Part shown: one piece after another, positions 7,794 to 16,213 of the stretch | Position numbering within the stretch: position 1 is the stretch's first letter | Layout of the letters: each line of letters opens with the position of its first letter | Assembly: GCA_029959285.1 (NCBI GenBank) | Contig: JASCOE010000009.1 | Coordinates: forward strand, 186,001 to 250,000 | Length of the DNA stretch: 64,000 nucleotides | Origin: Flavobacteriaceae bacterium PS02337 | GTDB lineage: Bacteria; Bacteroidota; Bacteroidia; Flavobacteriales; Flavobacteriaceae | Reading direction: 5' to 3' | Program-made: the position numbers and the translations under genes | The notes under the pieces: generated by a model | What the model saw: the letters and a program-made list of their open reading frames with translations, nothing else | What the model was told of the DNA's origin: nothing | The model's database searches: none

Positions 7794-8471
7794 TTATAAT
7801 TCTATTGATTCTCCGATTTGTAAAAGCATTAAATCTTTTCCTTTATCGAAAAATTTACGAATCGCTTCTTCATGATTAATTTCGATATATCCAAATGTAT
7901 CGAAATGGTATCCTAAAATTTTATCGCATTCAACAAAATCTGAAGCGATAATAGCATCTTCAACGTCCATTGTGAAATTATTTCCGATTGGAAGAATTAC
8001 TAAATCTAATTCTGTACGAAGCGGAATTAATTTCATATCGTAAGTCAATGCAGTGTCTCCAGCGATATAAATATTTTTGTGTTCTCCTTCGATAACAAAT
8101 CCACCAGGATTTCCTCCGTAAGATCCGTCAGGAAAACTGCTTGAGTGAATTGCGGTTACATATTTTACATTTCCAAAATCAAATTTCCAGCTTCCACCGT
8201 GATTCATTGGATGCGATTTGAATCCTTTATTTCCATAATAAGTTGCAATTTCTGCATTTGAAACAATAACTGCATTGGTGTTTTTTGCAATTGCTTCAAC
8301 GTCTAAAACGTGGTCGCCATGCGCGTGCGTTAGCAAAATATAATCTGCTTTTAGCGAATTAATATCAATTGCTGCGGCTTGAGGATTTCCTGTAATAAAT
8401 GGATCCACAATAATATTTTTTCCTCCAACTTCAATTCCTAATGAAGCGTGTCCGTAAAATGTAATTTTCAT
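7794..8471 (-). CDS. UPF0173 metal-dependent hydrolase (metallo-beta-lactamase fold)
   Basis: 225 aa, typical for the YtkL/UPF0173 family. Visible metal-binding motif THAHGDH (about 48-54), second-site elements AIHSS (about 107) and YIAGDTALTYDM (about 135-146), and YHFDTFG near the C terminus. The substrate of the family is unknown; RNase Z is its structural relative. The start is 28 bp after the stop of menA, suggesting one transcript with menB-menA. Confidence 0.87.
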   Translation of the reverse strand: MKITFYGHASLGIEVGGKNIIVDPFITGNPQAAAIDINSLKADYILLTHAHGDHVLDVEAIAKNTNAVIVSNAEIATYYGNKGFKSHPMNHGGSWKFDFGNVKYVTAIHSSSFPDGSYGGNPGGFVIEGEHKNIYIAGDTALTYDMKLIPLRTELDLVILPIGNNFTMDVEDAIIASDFVECDKILGYHFDTFGYIEINHEEAIRKFFDKGKDLMLLQIGESIEL

Positions 8472-8499
8472 TTTTTTACCTTTTAAAATTAATGGTATT

Positions 8500-9462
8500 T
8501 TATCTTCCTCCTAAAAAGAGGTTTACAATAATGTCTGAAATCAATGAAATCATACAAACTGTAAGTAAAATTGAAAGTAAAAAAGTGCTAAGCGCTAATT
8601 TTTTCAATTCTGGATCTAATAACTTCGGATCCTGATTTTTATAAACTGTAATTAAATGTTTTGTTAAAGGAATATAAGCCAATAAAAACAAGTATTGATC
8701 AAAATTATAATCGCTCAAAATAGCAAAAACAACTACCAAAACCATAGCTGTAATGATCAAGAAAAAATGATAGTTTTTGGCTTTTTGAGCGCCAATTTTA
8801 ACTACAATTGTGTTTTTACCTGATTTTCTATCTGATTCTTGATCACGCATATTATTTAGGTTTAAAACCCCAACGCTCAATAATCCGATTGAAACTGCCG
8901 GAAGAATTAAAAGCGGATCGATTTCTTTAGCATACAAAAAGTTTACTCCAAGTGTACTTACTAATCCGAAGAAAATGAAAACGAATAAATCACCCAATCC
9001 TCTGTATCCGTAAGCAGAATTTCCAACGGTATAACGAATTGCAGATGCAATTGCAGCAATTCCTAGAAGTAAAAAGAAAATCGAATATCCAAAGTTGTCT
9101 TGCCCAAAAGCAAAATAAATCAAGATTATAGCTGATAATAAAGTCAATAACGACGTAATTATAATCGCTTTTTTCATTGCTTGAGGCGTAATAACACCGC
9201 TCTGAATAGCGCGCTGCGGTCCAACTCGATCTGCATTATCTGTACCTTTTACCCCATCTCCATAATCGTTTGCAAAGTTCGATAAAACCTGCAAACCTAA
9301 TGTTGTTAAAAGTGCAAAACCAAAAACTTTCCAGCTAAATACTTCTGTTGGTGTGTTAATGGTTTCTGTTGGATTTGATAAAGCATAAATACTTCCAACT
9401 ATAATTCCAGAAACTGATAAAGGTAATGTGCGCAATCTTGCGGCTTCAATCCAATGTTTCAT
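8500..9462 (-). CDS. menA: 1,4-Dihydroxy-2-naphthoate polyprenyltransferase MenA
   Basis: A 320-aa polytopic UbiA-superfamily enzyme that prenylates DHNA to demethylmenaquinone at the cytoplasmic membrane. The first aspartate-rich motif is NFANDYGDGVKGTDNADRVG (about 63-82), the pattern of MenA (NDYxDxxxGTD). The second lies in NLNNMRDQESDRKSGKNT (about 202-219). About eight to nine hydrophobic segments. It follows menB across a 94-bp gap with an inverted repeat. Confidence 0.93.
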   Translation of the reverse strand: MKHWIEAARLRTLPLSVSGIIVGSIYALSNPTETINTPTEVFSWKVFGFALLTTLGLQVLSNFANDYGDGVKGTDNADRVGPQRAIQSGVITPQAMKKAIIITSLLTLLSAIILIYFAFGQDNFGYSIFFLLLGIAAIASAIRYTVGNSAYGYRGLGDLFVFIFFGLVSTLGVNFLYAKEIDPLLILPAVSIGLLSVGVLNLNNMRDQESDRKSGKNTIVVKIGAQKAKNYHFFLIITAMVLVVVFAILSDYNFDQYLFLLAYIPLTKHLITVYKNQDPKLLDPELKKLALSTFLLSILLTVCMISLISDIIVNLFLGGR

Positions 9463-9480
9463 TTATGTTTTTGTTTATTT

Positions 9481-9538
9481 GGTTTCAAGTTTCAAGTTTC
9501 AAGTTGTTCACAAAAAGCGTAACCTGAAACTTGAAACC
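9481..9538. repeat. Inverted repeat between menB and menA (GTTTCAAGTTTCAAG type)
   Basis: GGTTTCAAGTTTCA at 9481-9494 is the exact reverse complement of TGAAACTTGAAACC at 9525-9538; the left arm is extended by further TTTCAAG units. A fragment of the same word family lies at 42222-42249. Confidence 0.7.
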
Positions 9539-9556
9539 TAAAACAATTTATTTAAT

Positions 9557-10390
9557 TTATGGCAACCATTTATTTTCACCGAAGTTTGGTTTTCTTTTTT
9601 CTAAGAAAGCATTTCTTCCTTCTTTAGCTTCTTCGGTCATGTAAGCTAAACGAGTTGCTTCACCTGCAAAAACTTGTTGTCCGACCATTCCGTCGTCTGT
9701 TAAGTTCATGGCAAATTTTAGCATTTTTATAGAAGTTGGCGATTTCTGAAGAATTTCTTGCGCCCATTCGTAAGCTGTTGCTTCCAATTCATCGTGCGGA
9801 ATTACAGCATTTACCATTCCCATGTCCATTGCTTCTTGAGCAGAATAATTTCTACCTAAAAAGAAAATTTCACGTGCTTTTTTCTGACCAACCATTTTAG
9901 CTAAATATGCCGATCCGTAACCACCGTCAAAACTTGTTACGTCTGCATCTGTTTGTTTAAAAATAGCATGTTCTTTACTTGCAAGCGTCATATCACACAC
10001 TACGTGTAAACTATGTCCGCCACCAACAGCCCATCCGGGAACTACAGCAATAACAACTTTTGGCATAAAACGAATTAAACGTTGTACTTCTAGAATATTC
10101 AAACGATGCTGACCGTCTTCTCCAACATATCCTTGGTGTCCGCGCGCATTTTGATCGCCTCCGCTACAAAAAGAATAAACTCCATCTTTTGTTGAAGGTC
10201 CTTCTGCAGAAAGTAAAACCACTCCAATTGAAGTGTCTTCTTGCGCATCGTAAAAAGCTTGGTATAATTCTGAAGTAGTTTTAGGACGAAATGCATTTCT
10301 AACATTTGGTCTGTTAAAGGCTATTCTCGCTACTCCGTTGCATTTTTTATAAGTTATATCCTCAAATTCTCTGGCTGTAATCCAATCCAT
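9557..10390 (-). CDS. menB: 1,4-Dihydroxy-2-naphthoyl-CoA synthase MenB
   Basis: A 277-aa crotonase-fold enzyme that cyclises OSB-CoA to DHNA-CoA. MenB hallmarks: FRPKTTSELYQAFYDAQ near the start, FCSGGDQNARG (oxyanion hole, about 73-83), VVPGWAVGGGHSLHVVCD (about 116-133), QTDADVTSFDGGYGSAYLAK (about 145-165) and the C-terminal YMTEEAKEGRNAFLEKRKPNF. First gene of the minus-strand unit menB-menA-UPF0173. I see no TAnnTTTG box in the 100 bp upstream. Confidence 0.95.
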   Translation of the reverse strand: MDWITAREFEDITYKKCNGVARIAFNRPNVRNAFRPKTTSELYQAFYDAQEDTSIGVVLLSAEGPSTKDGVYSFCSGGDQNARGHQGYVGEDGQHRLNILEVQRLIRFMPKVVIAVVPGWAVGGGHSLHVVCDMTLASKEHAIFKQTDADVTSFDGGYGSAYLAKMVGQKKAREIFFLGRNYSAQEAMDMGMVNAVIPHDELEATAYEWAQEILQKSPTSIKMLKFAMNLTDDGMVGQQVFAGEATRLAYMTEEAKEGRNAFLEKRKPNFGENKWLP

Positions 10391-10642
10391 TTTGATTTTT
10401 CTGTTTTAATAATTATAGTGTAAAAATAAAGCATTTTTGCAATTTTACCTACTCAAATTGACTTAAGTCTTTGCTAATTTGACTTGCAATGTTAACAATT
10501 AGTATTTACTTACAAAAAATAACATTTTTTAACATTAGTTTAGAAAAATAATAATTAATTTTACACCCTAGAAATCAATGAGATACATTTTATTTCTCAG
10601 ATTTCAGATTGATTTTCTTTCACTGATTTATTAACCTAAAAA
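10391..10642. other. Intergenic leader region without clear genes
   Basis: AT-rich spacer between menB (minus) and a small plus-strand ORF. It holds an 18-codon frame at 10578-10634 that I do not consider supported. It must carry the menB promoter on the minus strand and any promoter of the small ORF; I could not place either by consensus. Confidence 0.3.
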
Positions 10643-10765
10643 ATGATTTTTTTGAGAAAATTTAAAAAATTTGTCGCTCATTTTTTTAGGGTTTTAATTA
10701 ATAAACCTCAAACAAAAGAGCAAATGATTTATGTGTTAGTCGAAACTTCAAAGAGAAAAAAGTAA
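10643..10765 (+). CDS. Possible small basic protein (40 aa)
   Basis: ATG at 10643 to TAA at 10763. The product begins MIFLRKFKKFVAHFFRVL and ends in ETSKRKK: an amphipathic basic-hydrophobic N-terminal helix and a polar tail. It lies in a 714-bp gap that would otherwise be empty, and a strong hairpin terminator follows at 11054-11080 on the same strand. Nothing identifies a function; composition alone cannot prove translation. Confidence 0.4.
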   Translation: MIFLRKFKKFVAHFFRVLINKPQTKEQMIYVLVETSKRKK

Positions 10766-11053
10766 CACCTAAGGTTAAATGTTAGAATTGTATCTATATT
10801 AGTATAGTAATGATAACGAAAAAGAAGAAAAAAGTACTAATTCACACTTTCTAAAAGTTATTTTATAAACCAATGGATTAAGCCGTGAAATTATCTTTTT
10901 GCTTTTAAGATTTATACATTGATTGTTTAAAAGACATACCGTCAATAGGGTAATTTCTAAAATTTATAAAGCTATTATCCTGAGAGGGATTCGAATTATT
11001 TTATTTCTGTTTTTTTTTAATTACAATTTTTTTTAAAACTAGAATAAAAAGCG
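10766..11053 (+). other. Gene-free spacer, possibly a transcribed 3' region
   Basis: 288 bp between the 40-codon ORF and the terminator. I find no ORF with good support on either strand. It contains TGAGAGGGATTCGAA near 10981, which resembles a tRNA 3' half on the minus strand, but no tRNA can be folded. A small RNA ending at the terminator is possible. Confidence 0.3.
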
Positions 11054-11080
11054 AAAGGCTGCTCGTAATGAGCAGCCTTT
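11054..11080. terminator. Bidirectional hairpin terminator
   Basis: AAAGGCTGCTC, loop GTAAT, GAGCAGCCTTT. T-rich on both sides, so it can end cvfB (minus strand) and a plus-strand transcript from the 10.6-11.0 kb region. Confidence 0.8.
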
Positions 11081-11104
11081 TGTGTTATAATAACTTTCTT
11101 AAAT

Positions 11105-11962
11105 TTAATTGTCTTTTACCAGATAGATTCCGTCTTCTTTAATTTCTATCAATTTTTCTTTGTATAAAGATCCGATTGCTTTTTTAAATGATTTTTTACT
11201 CATTTTCAAAACGGTCTTAATATCTTCTGGATGAGAATTATCATTTAAACGAAGAAAACCTCTGCTTGCTCTCAATTCACTTAAAATTTTCTCAGCATTT
11301 GGTTCAATACTTTCAAATCCTTGCGCCTGAATCGCAACGTCAATTTTATTATCAGGACGAATATTTTTAATATAACCGCGCATTCTGTCTCCAGTTCTGA
11401 TCGCGTCATCATATACTTCGTCTTTATACAAAAGACCTTTATGCTGTTCGTTTATAATAACATTGATTCCCATATCGGTAATATGAGAAACGATTAAATC
11501 TACTTCTTCTCCTTTTTCAACCGTCAATTGATCATTACTCAAAAATTGATTGGTTTTACTCGAAGCAACCAAACGATTGGTTTGTTTGTCCATGTATAAA
11601 TAAACCAAATAACGTTTTCCTTTTTCCATTGGGCGCGCTTGTTCTTTAAACGGAACAAGAATGTCTTTTTCCATTCCCCAATCCATAAAAGCACCGACAT
11701 TATTAATGTAATTTACTCTTAAAAGTGCAAATTCATTCAATAAAATATAAGGAACTAATGTAGTTGCAACTGGTCGTTGTTCGTGATCCAAGTAAACAAA
11801 AACAATCAGTTCTTCTCCAATTTCAAATACTTTTGGCACATATTTATTTGGAAGTAAAACGTCATGAATTCCGTCAGGATCAATTTCAGGATTTCCTAAA
11901 AATAAACCAACTTTGGTATCACGTAATATAGTTAGGGTGTTGTATTTTCCTATTTCTAGCAT
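11105..11962 (-). CDS. cvfB: CvfB/YitL-family S1-like RNA-binding protein
   Basis: 285 aa, the length of CvfB. It has the family layout: an S1-like N-terminal domain (MLEIGKYNTLTILRDTKVGL), a second S1 domain (NYINNVGAFMDWGMEKDILV, about 85-105), a third S1-like part (VSHITDMGINVIINEQHKGL, about 158-178), and a C-terminal winged helix (about 225-282; MSKKSFKKAIGSLYKEKLIE). CvfB binds RNA and affects virulence or stress genes in Firmicutes; its role in Bacteroidota is unclear. A TAnnTTTG match lies about 46 bp upstream. Confidence 0.88.
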   Translation of the reverse strand: MLEIGKYNTLTILRDTKVGLFLGNPEIDPDGIHDVLLPNKYVPKVFEIGEELIVFVYLDHEQRPVATTLVPYILLNEFALLRVNYINNVGAFMDWGMEKDILVPFKEQARPMEKGKRYLVYLYMDKQTNRLVASSKTNQFLSNDQLTVEKGEEVDLIVSHITDMGINVIINEQHKGLLYKDEVYDDAIRTGDRMRGYIKNIRPDNKIDVAIQAQGFESIEPNAEKILSELRASRGFLRLNDNSHPEDIKTVLKMSKKSFKKAIGSLYKEKLIEIKEDGIYLVKDN

Positions 11963-12007
11963 TTTAATATTTTTCTAAGTTGCAAAGGCAACTAAGTTTC
12001 TGAGGCG

Positions 12008-12015
12008 CAAAGGTA
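12008..12015 (-). promoter_or_regulatory. Putative -7 box before cvfB
   Basis: Minus strand reads TACCTTTG, fitting TAnnTTTG, 45 bp before the cvfB ATG. It lies inside a CTAAG/GCAAAGG word repeat, which lowers confidence. Confidence 0.35.
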
Positions 12016-12069
12016 CGAAGTTTGAAAATGTTAAATAGAAAATGTTTTACATAAAATAGTAAAAACAAA

Positions 12070-12090
12070 AAGCGCCATAAAATGACGCTT
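12070..12090 (-). terminator. Hairpin terminator after the DUF2853 gene
   Basis: On the minus strand: AAGCGTCA, loop TTTTA, TGGCGCTT, then a T-rich run. Located 20 bp after the DUF2853 stop. Confidence 0.65.
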
Positions 12091-12109
12091 AGTTTTGTTT
12101 ATAGAAAGA

Positions 12110-12451
12110 TTATTTGTAAATACTTTCTTTTTTAAAGTGAACTGTCAATAAATAATAAACAACAGCTCTGTATTTGTGCTTATTAGACTTTCCGTATTTT
12201 TCCAATACTGCATGAATTGCTTCGTACAATGCTGGAGTATCTCCTAAACCTAATTTTTTTACTAGAAAATTGTTTTTAACAGTTTCTAATTCAGACTGCT
12301 GTCCGCCAGCTACTGTCGATGCATCGGCATTATAAATAGATGGCCCACATCCTATTGTTACTTTCGTTAATAAATCCATGTTTGGAGTTACTCCGCATTT
12401 TTCTTTTAAATCTGATGCATACTTCAGAATTAATTCTTCTCTTTTGCTCAT
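12110..12451 (-). CDS. DUF2853 family protein
   Basis: 113 aa, small and helical. Features I associate with DUF2853 are KYASDLKEKCGVTPNMDLLTKV near the N terminus, a conserved CGPSIYNADASTVAG stretch (about 35-49) and HKYRAVVYYLLTVHF at the C terminus. No catalytic motif and no signal peptide; function unknown. It has its own -7 box and terminator. Confidence 0.75.
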   Translation of the reverse strand: MSKREELILKYASDLKEKCGVTPNMDLLTKVTIGCGPSIYNADASTVAGGQQSELETVKNNFLVKKLGLGDTPALYEAIHAVLEKYGKSNKHKYRAVVYYLLTVHFKKESIYK

Positions 12452-12482
12452 AATGTATTATATATTGGTTATTATTTCAAAC

Positions 12483-12490
12483 CAAATCTA
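12483..12490 (-). promoter_or_regulatory. Putative -7 box before the DUF2853 gene
   Basis: Minus strand reads TAGATTTG (TAnnTTTG), 31 bp before the ATG at 12451, in the 91-bp gap to menD. Confidence 0.45.
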
Positions 12491-12542
12491 AAAACTATTA
12501 TGAAACAAAACTAATTTTTAACAAAAATTAACTTACAAAAAA

Positions 12543-14204
12543 TCAATTTAATTTCTTGAAATATTCTTTCAAAACAACATCATTTTCTCTTGTTGGCGTA
12601 AAGACTTCAAAAATGCTCGGCGCATCATTTGAATCATACAAAGATTTGATTCCATTTTCTAGAGAATCTAAATCTGCAGAAACAAAATAGTTCATTTTGT
12701 ACATTTTAGCTAAATGCTCCGCCGTTAAAATGTGTGAAGTTTCAAAATAAGTATTGAAAACAGGCTTTTCTTCGTGTCCCGGTAAAATTCTAAAAATTCC
12801 TCCTCCTCCATTATTCACTAAAATAATTTTGAAGTTTTTCGGAATATAAGAATTCCATAACGCATTACTATCGTAAAGAAATCCAATATCACCCGTTACA
12901 AAAACGGTTTGCTTTTCATTGCCAACTGCTGCTCCAATTGCTGTCGATGTACTTCCGTCAATACCGCTCGTTCCGCGATTACAGAAAACTTCAATAGATT
13001 CATCAATATCAATTAATTGTGCGTAACGAATTGCCGAACTATTGCTAATTTGAAAAATGCTATTTTTCGGGAGCGTTTCGATTACTTTTTCAAAAACTTT
13101 AAAATCAGAGAATCCAATTTCACTTAAATATTCTTCTCTTTTAATTAATCTCTTTTTATAAACAGCATCAATGTTTTTAAAATAATTACTTTTTACAAAA
13201 GTCGATTTAGAAAGCAAATCTTTGAAGAAATCATTTGGTTGCATTTCAAAATGTTTTGTCAAAGCGCCAAAAGTATCATAAGCACGCAAAGTATCAATAT
13301 GCCAATGGTATTTTGGTTTGTATTTTCTTAAAAATCCTTTGATTCTTTTTGAAACAACCATTCCTCCAAATGTTACTAAAACTTCTGAATTAAATGCTGC
13401 AAAATCAGAATCATCAAATGGTGTAATTAAAGTATCAATTGAATTAATAAAATTGGGATGATGCAAGTTTGAAGTCGTCTCTGTCAATACCACAACCGAC
13501 GGATCTGAAGCCAAATTGTCAATAATTTCCTGATCAATAATGTTTGCTTCGTTTACTCCAACTAGAATTAATTTTCGTTTTGCAGTATTCCAAACAGAAA
13601 CAATTTCATCGCTGTTTTCTATTGTTTTTGTACTGTTTTCTGGTTCCGGATTTGTAATTATTGAACGAACAGAAAGTTCTTCTGTAGTTTCATATAAAGG
13701 TTCTTCAAAAGGTGCATTAATATGCACTGGGCCTTTTAATCGAATTGCGGTTTCAATTGCTAAATTGATTTTCAAGTCATTTTCTTCTGAAGCTTCTTCA
13801 GTCAAATTAGCATTAAAAACAGAATGATTTTCAAAGACATTTTGCTGACGAATGGTTTGTCCGTCACCAATATCAATTTTATTCTGCGGACGATCAGCAG
13901 AAATCACGATTAACGGAATCTGGCTGTAAAATGCCTCCGCCAAAGCAGGATAATAATTTAATAATGCAGATCCAGAAGTACAAACAACCGCAGTTGGCTG
14001 TTTGGTTTGCTGTGCAATTCCTAAAGCGAAAAAAGCGGCGCAACGTTCGTCTGTAATGCTATAACATTTAAAGTTAGGATTTTGAGCAAATCCGATTGTT
14101 AAAGGGGCATTTCTAGATCCTGGAGAAATAATAATATTGATGATGCCTTTGGCAGATAAAATCTCGATAATGCTTTGAGCAAGCGCTATTTTGGGGTAAA
14201 TCAT
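12543..14204 (-). CDS. menD: 2-Succinyl-5-enolpyruvyl-6-hydroxy-3-cyclohexene-1-carboxylate synthase MenD
   Basis: A 553-aa ThDP- and metal-dependent enzyme that joins 2-oxoglutarate to isochorismate, the first committed menaquinone step. Signatures: IISPGSRNAPLTIGFAQNP (about 25-43), DERCAAFFALGIAQ with the cofactor Glu (about 52-65), VCTSGSALLNYYPALAEAFY (about 73-92), NRGTSGIDGSTSTAIGAAVG (about 398-417), and the ThDP-binding block TGDIGFLYDSNALWN to NNGGGGIFRILPG (about 425-465). Length and motifs complete. menF and menE are not in the window. Confidence 0.95.
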   Translation of the reverse strand: MIYPKIALAQSIIEILSAKGIINIIISPGSRNAPLTIGFAQNPNFKCYSITDERCAAFFALGIAQQTKQPTAVVCTSGSALLNYYPALAEAFYSQIPLIVISADRPQNKIDIGDGQTIRQQNVFENHSVFNANLTEEASEENDLKINLAIETAIRLKGPVHINAPFEEPLYETTEELSVRSIITNPEPENSTKTIENSDEIVSVWNTAKRKLILVGVNEANIIDQEIIDNLASDPSVVVLTETTSNLHHPNFINSIDTLITPFDDSDFAAFNSEVLVTFGGMVVSKRIKGFLRKYKPKYHWHIDTLRAYDTFGALTKHFEMQPNDFFKDLLSKSTFVKSNYFKNIDAVYKKRLIKREEYLSEIGFSDFKVFEKVIETLPKNSIFQISNSSAIRYAQLIDIDESIEVFCNRGTSGIDGSTSTAIGAAVGNEKQTVFVTGDIGFLYDSNALWNSYIPKNFKIILVNNGGGGIFRILPGHEEKPVFNTYFETSHILTAEHLAKMYKMNYFVSADLDSLENGIKSLYDSNDAPSIFEVFTPTRENDVVLKEYFKKLN

Positions 14205-14266
14205 TCTAGTCGTATATTACTTTTTGTAAAAGAAAATTTTCAATTTAATTTTCTTCATCTTGATTA

Positions 14267-14274
14267 CAAAGTTA
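14267..14274 (-). promoter_or_regulatory. Putative -7 box before menD
   Basis: Minus strand reads TAACTTTG, 62 bp before the menD ATG, in the divergent gap to the thioredoxin-like gene. Confidence 0.45.
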
Positions 14275-14339
14275 CAAACTTCGCAGTTGATTTAAATTAT
14301 AATTAGGAATATATTAAGGCTCTTTCCCGAAAAAGGAAA

Positions 14340-14347
14340 TATATTTG
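14340..14347 (+). promoter_or_regulatory. Putative -7 box before the thioredoxin-fold gene
   Basis: TATATTTG (TAnnTTTG), 34 bp before the ATG at 14382. Confidence 0.45.
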
Positions 14348-14381
14348 TAAAATCGAATTATTAATAAAAGCCAAACTCGAT

Positions 14382-15557
14382 ATGCGTTTCTTATTTATAC
14401 TTTTTTTATCTGTAACTTTTCAAGCCATAACTTCTCAAAATCAATTTGTTCCTGTTGATATTCCGTATAAAACTGCTTTAGAAACTTCTAAAAAAGAAGG
14501 AAAACCACTTTTTATAATGTTGTATGCAGATTGGTGTCCGCATTGTAATTTGATGAAAAGCGAAGTTTTAAGTGATCCAACGGTGAAGGATTTTTTGAAT
14601 AAGAATTTTGTTTGTACTTATAAAAACATTGAAAAAGATGAAGGAATGGCGTTAAAGGCTAAATTTAATACCAAATCGCTTCCTACTTTTTTATTTTTAG
14701 ATGCTAATGAAAATTTGATTTATGCTTTGAAAGGAGAAATGAAAAAAGCTGAATTTTTAAATGAATTGAATTATTCTTTAAATCCAAAAATGCAATTACC
14801 TTATTTAGAGAAAGAATTTATGGCAGATCCGAGTAATTCTGATAAATTTTTCACGTATTTAAATACTTTAAAAAAAGGAAAAGACAGAACCGAATTATCG
14901 CCTGCAACGCATACATATCTTAATACACAATCTGATAAACAATTGATTAGCGAACTGAACTGGCGCGTAATTGCAAATGGCGTTACAGATATTAAATCGA
15001 GAGAATTTCAATTTGTTTTAAATCATCAAAAAGAATTTGCAGCTGTAGCTTCTCAAAGTAGAATTGATAAAAAAATTGAAAATATAGTCAATGAATTACT
15101 TCGTCCTTTGGTGGATAATTTAGATACTGTAAACTATTATAAACAAAGAGAAGTTGCCAAATCAATTCGTTTGCAAAAGACAGATTCTCTGGTTTTTAAA
15201 TTTGATTTGACTTTGGCTGAAAGAACAGAAAAATGGGATTTTTACAAAAAAGTTACGCTAGAAGATACTCAGAAATTAGTTTGGAACGATGCTAGTTTCT
15301 TAAAAGAAATTGGAAACACATACTTCAAACATATTAATGATACTGAAAGTTTGAAAAAAGCCATTTTTTGGGTCAATCATTCTTTAGAATTAAATGATTC
15401 TTATGATGGAAATTTGCTTGAAGCTAAACTTTATAATAAAATCAAAGACAAAAAGAAAGCTTTAGAATATGCAAAAAAAGCCAAAGCGGTTGCAAAAGAA
15501 ATGGGCTGGGATTCTAAAGAAACTGACATTCTACTAACAGAACTAAACAAAAAATAG
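14382..15557 (+). CDS. Secreted thioredoxin-fold protein with a C-terminal helical domain
   Basis: 391 aa. Signal peptide about 1-18 (FLFILFLSVTFQAITSQ). The thioredoxin domain is at about 25-130, with active site ADWCPHCNLMK (C52, C55), cis-Pro segment KSLPTFLFLD and a conserved YALKGE. The CPHC centre resembles DsbA more than classical thioredoxin (CGPC). Residues 150-390 are helical and end in a TPR-like pair. Probably a periplasmic thiol reductase or isomerase. The next gene starts 16 bp downstream. Confidence 0.78.
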   Translation: MRFLFILFLSVTFQAITSQNQFVPVDIPYKTALETSKKEGKPLFIMLYADWCPHCNLMKSEVLSDPTVKDFLNKNFVCTYKNIEKDEGMALKAKFNTKSLPTFLFLDANENLIYALKGEMKKAEFLNELNYSLNPKMQLPYLEKEFMADPSNSDKFFTYLNTLKKGKDRTELSPATHTYLNTQSDKQLISELNWRVIANGVTDIKSREFQFVLNHQKEFAAVASQSRIDKKIENIVNELLRPLVDNLDTVNYYKQREVAKSIRLQKTDSLVFKFDLTLAERTEKWDFYKKVTLEDTQKLVWNDASFLKEIGNTYFKHINDTESLKKAIFWVNHSLELNDSYDGNLLEAKLYNKIKDKKKALEYAKKAKAVAKEMGWDSKETDILLTELNKK

Positions 15558-15573
15558 TTACAAATAATTACCA

Positions 15574-16071
15574 ATGAACATTATTTTAAGACCAGCAACT
15601 ACAGACGATTTACAAAAGATATTAGAAATTGTAAATCATTCTATTTTACATACAACAGCCAATTACAGTTATGAAACCCAAACTTTAGCAGTACAGCAAA
15701 AATGGTTTGAAGATAAAACTGCTAAAAATCTTCCGGTTATTGTTGCCGATTTAGATGGCGAAGTAGTTGGTTTTGGAAGTTATGGACAGTTTCGCGAAAA
15801 AATTGGTTACCAATATACAATAGAACATTCTGTTTATGTGGTAGATAATATCATTGGAAAAGGAATTGGTTCTAAACTTTTAACCGAATTAATCCGTTTA
15901 GCAAAAGAACAAGGTTATCACGTAATGATTGGTGCTATCGATGCTGATAACGCTGGAAGTATCGCTTTTCATGAAAGATTTGGTTTTGTGGCTACAGGAA
16001 CTATTCGCGAAGTTGGGTATAAGTTTGATCATTGGTTGGACTTGGTTTTTATGCAACTTATTTTGGTTTAA
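15574..16071 (+). CDS. GNAT N-acetyltransferase (phosphinothricin/YncA type)
   Basis: 165 aa. It starts ILRPATTDDLQKILEIVNHS, with HTTANYSYETQTL and QKWFEDK typical of the PAT/YncA subgroup, then SVYVVDNIIGKGIGSKLLTELI (acetyl-CoA loop with GKGIGS, about 88-110), IGAIDADNAGSIAFHERFGF (about 118-138) and a C-terminal YKFDHWLDLVFMQ. Members acetylate phosphinothricin, methionine sulfoximine or similar small amines; the natural substrate here is unknown. Confidence 0.85.
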   Translation: MNIILRPATTDDLQKILEIVNHSILHTTANYSYETQTLAVQQKWFEDKTAKNLPVIVADLDGEVVGFGSYGQFREKIGYQYTIEHSVYVVDNIIGKGIGSKLLTELIRLAKEQGYHVMIGAIDADNAGSIAFHERFGFVATGTIREVGYKFDHWLDLVFMQLILV

Positions 16072-16076
16072 GTTAA

Positions 16077-16145
16077 ACGCAAAGATCGCAAAGCTTTACG
16101 CAAAGGTCGCAAAGTTTAATTTTAAAACCTTTGCATCTTTACTCC
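16077..16145. repeat. Intergenic word repeat (ACGCAAAGATCGCAAAG type)
   Basis: Tandem units ACGCAAAGATCGCAAAG and ACGCAAAGGTCGCAAAG, then an inverted AACCTTTGCATC fragment. Longer version at 39491-39655. Confidence 0.65.
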
Positions 16146-16155
16146 TTGAACCTAA

Positions 16156-16195
16156 AAAAATCCGCAAACTTAAATTTTAAGTTTGCGGATTTTTA
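16156..16195. terminator. Bidirectional terminator between the GNAT gene and gpx
   Basis: AAAAATCCGCAAACTTAAA pairs with TTTAAGTTTGCGGATTTTT. T-rich on both strands, placed between two convergent genes. Confidence 0.85.
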
Positions 16196-16213
16196 AGGTT
16201 TATACAGTTATAA

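Noticed and set aside
10978-11000. tRNA-like 3' end (minus-strand TTCGAATCCCTCTCA)
   Set aside because: The T-arm-like word is isolated: no acceptor, anticodon or D arm can be folded from the AT-rich flanks, so it is neither a tRNA nor clear evidence for an attachment site.
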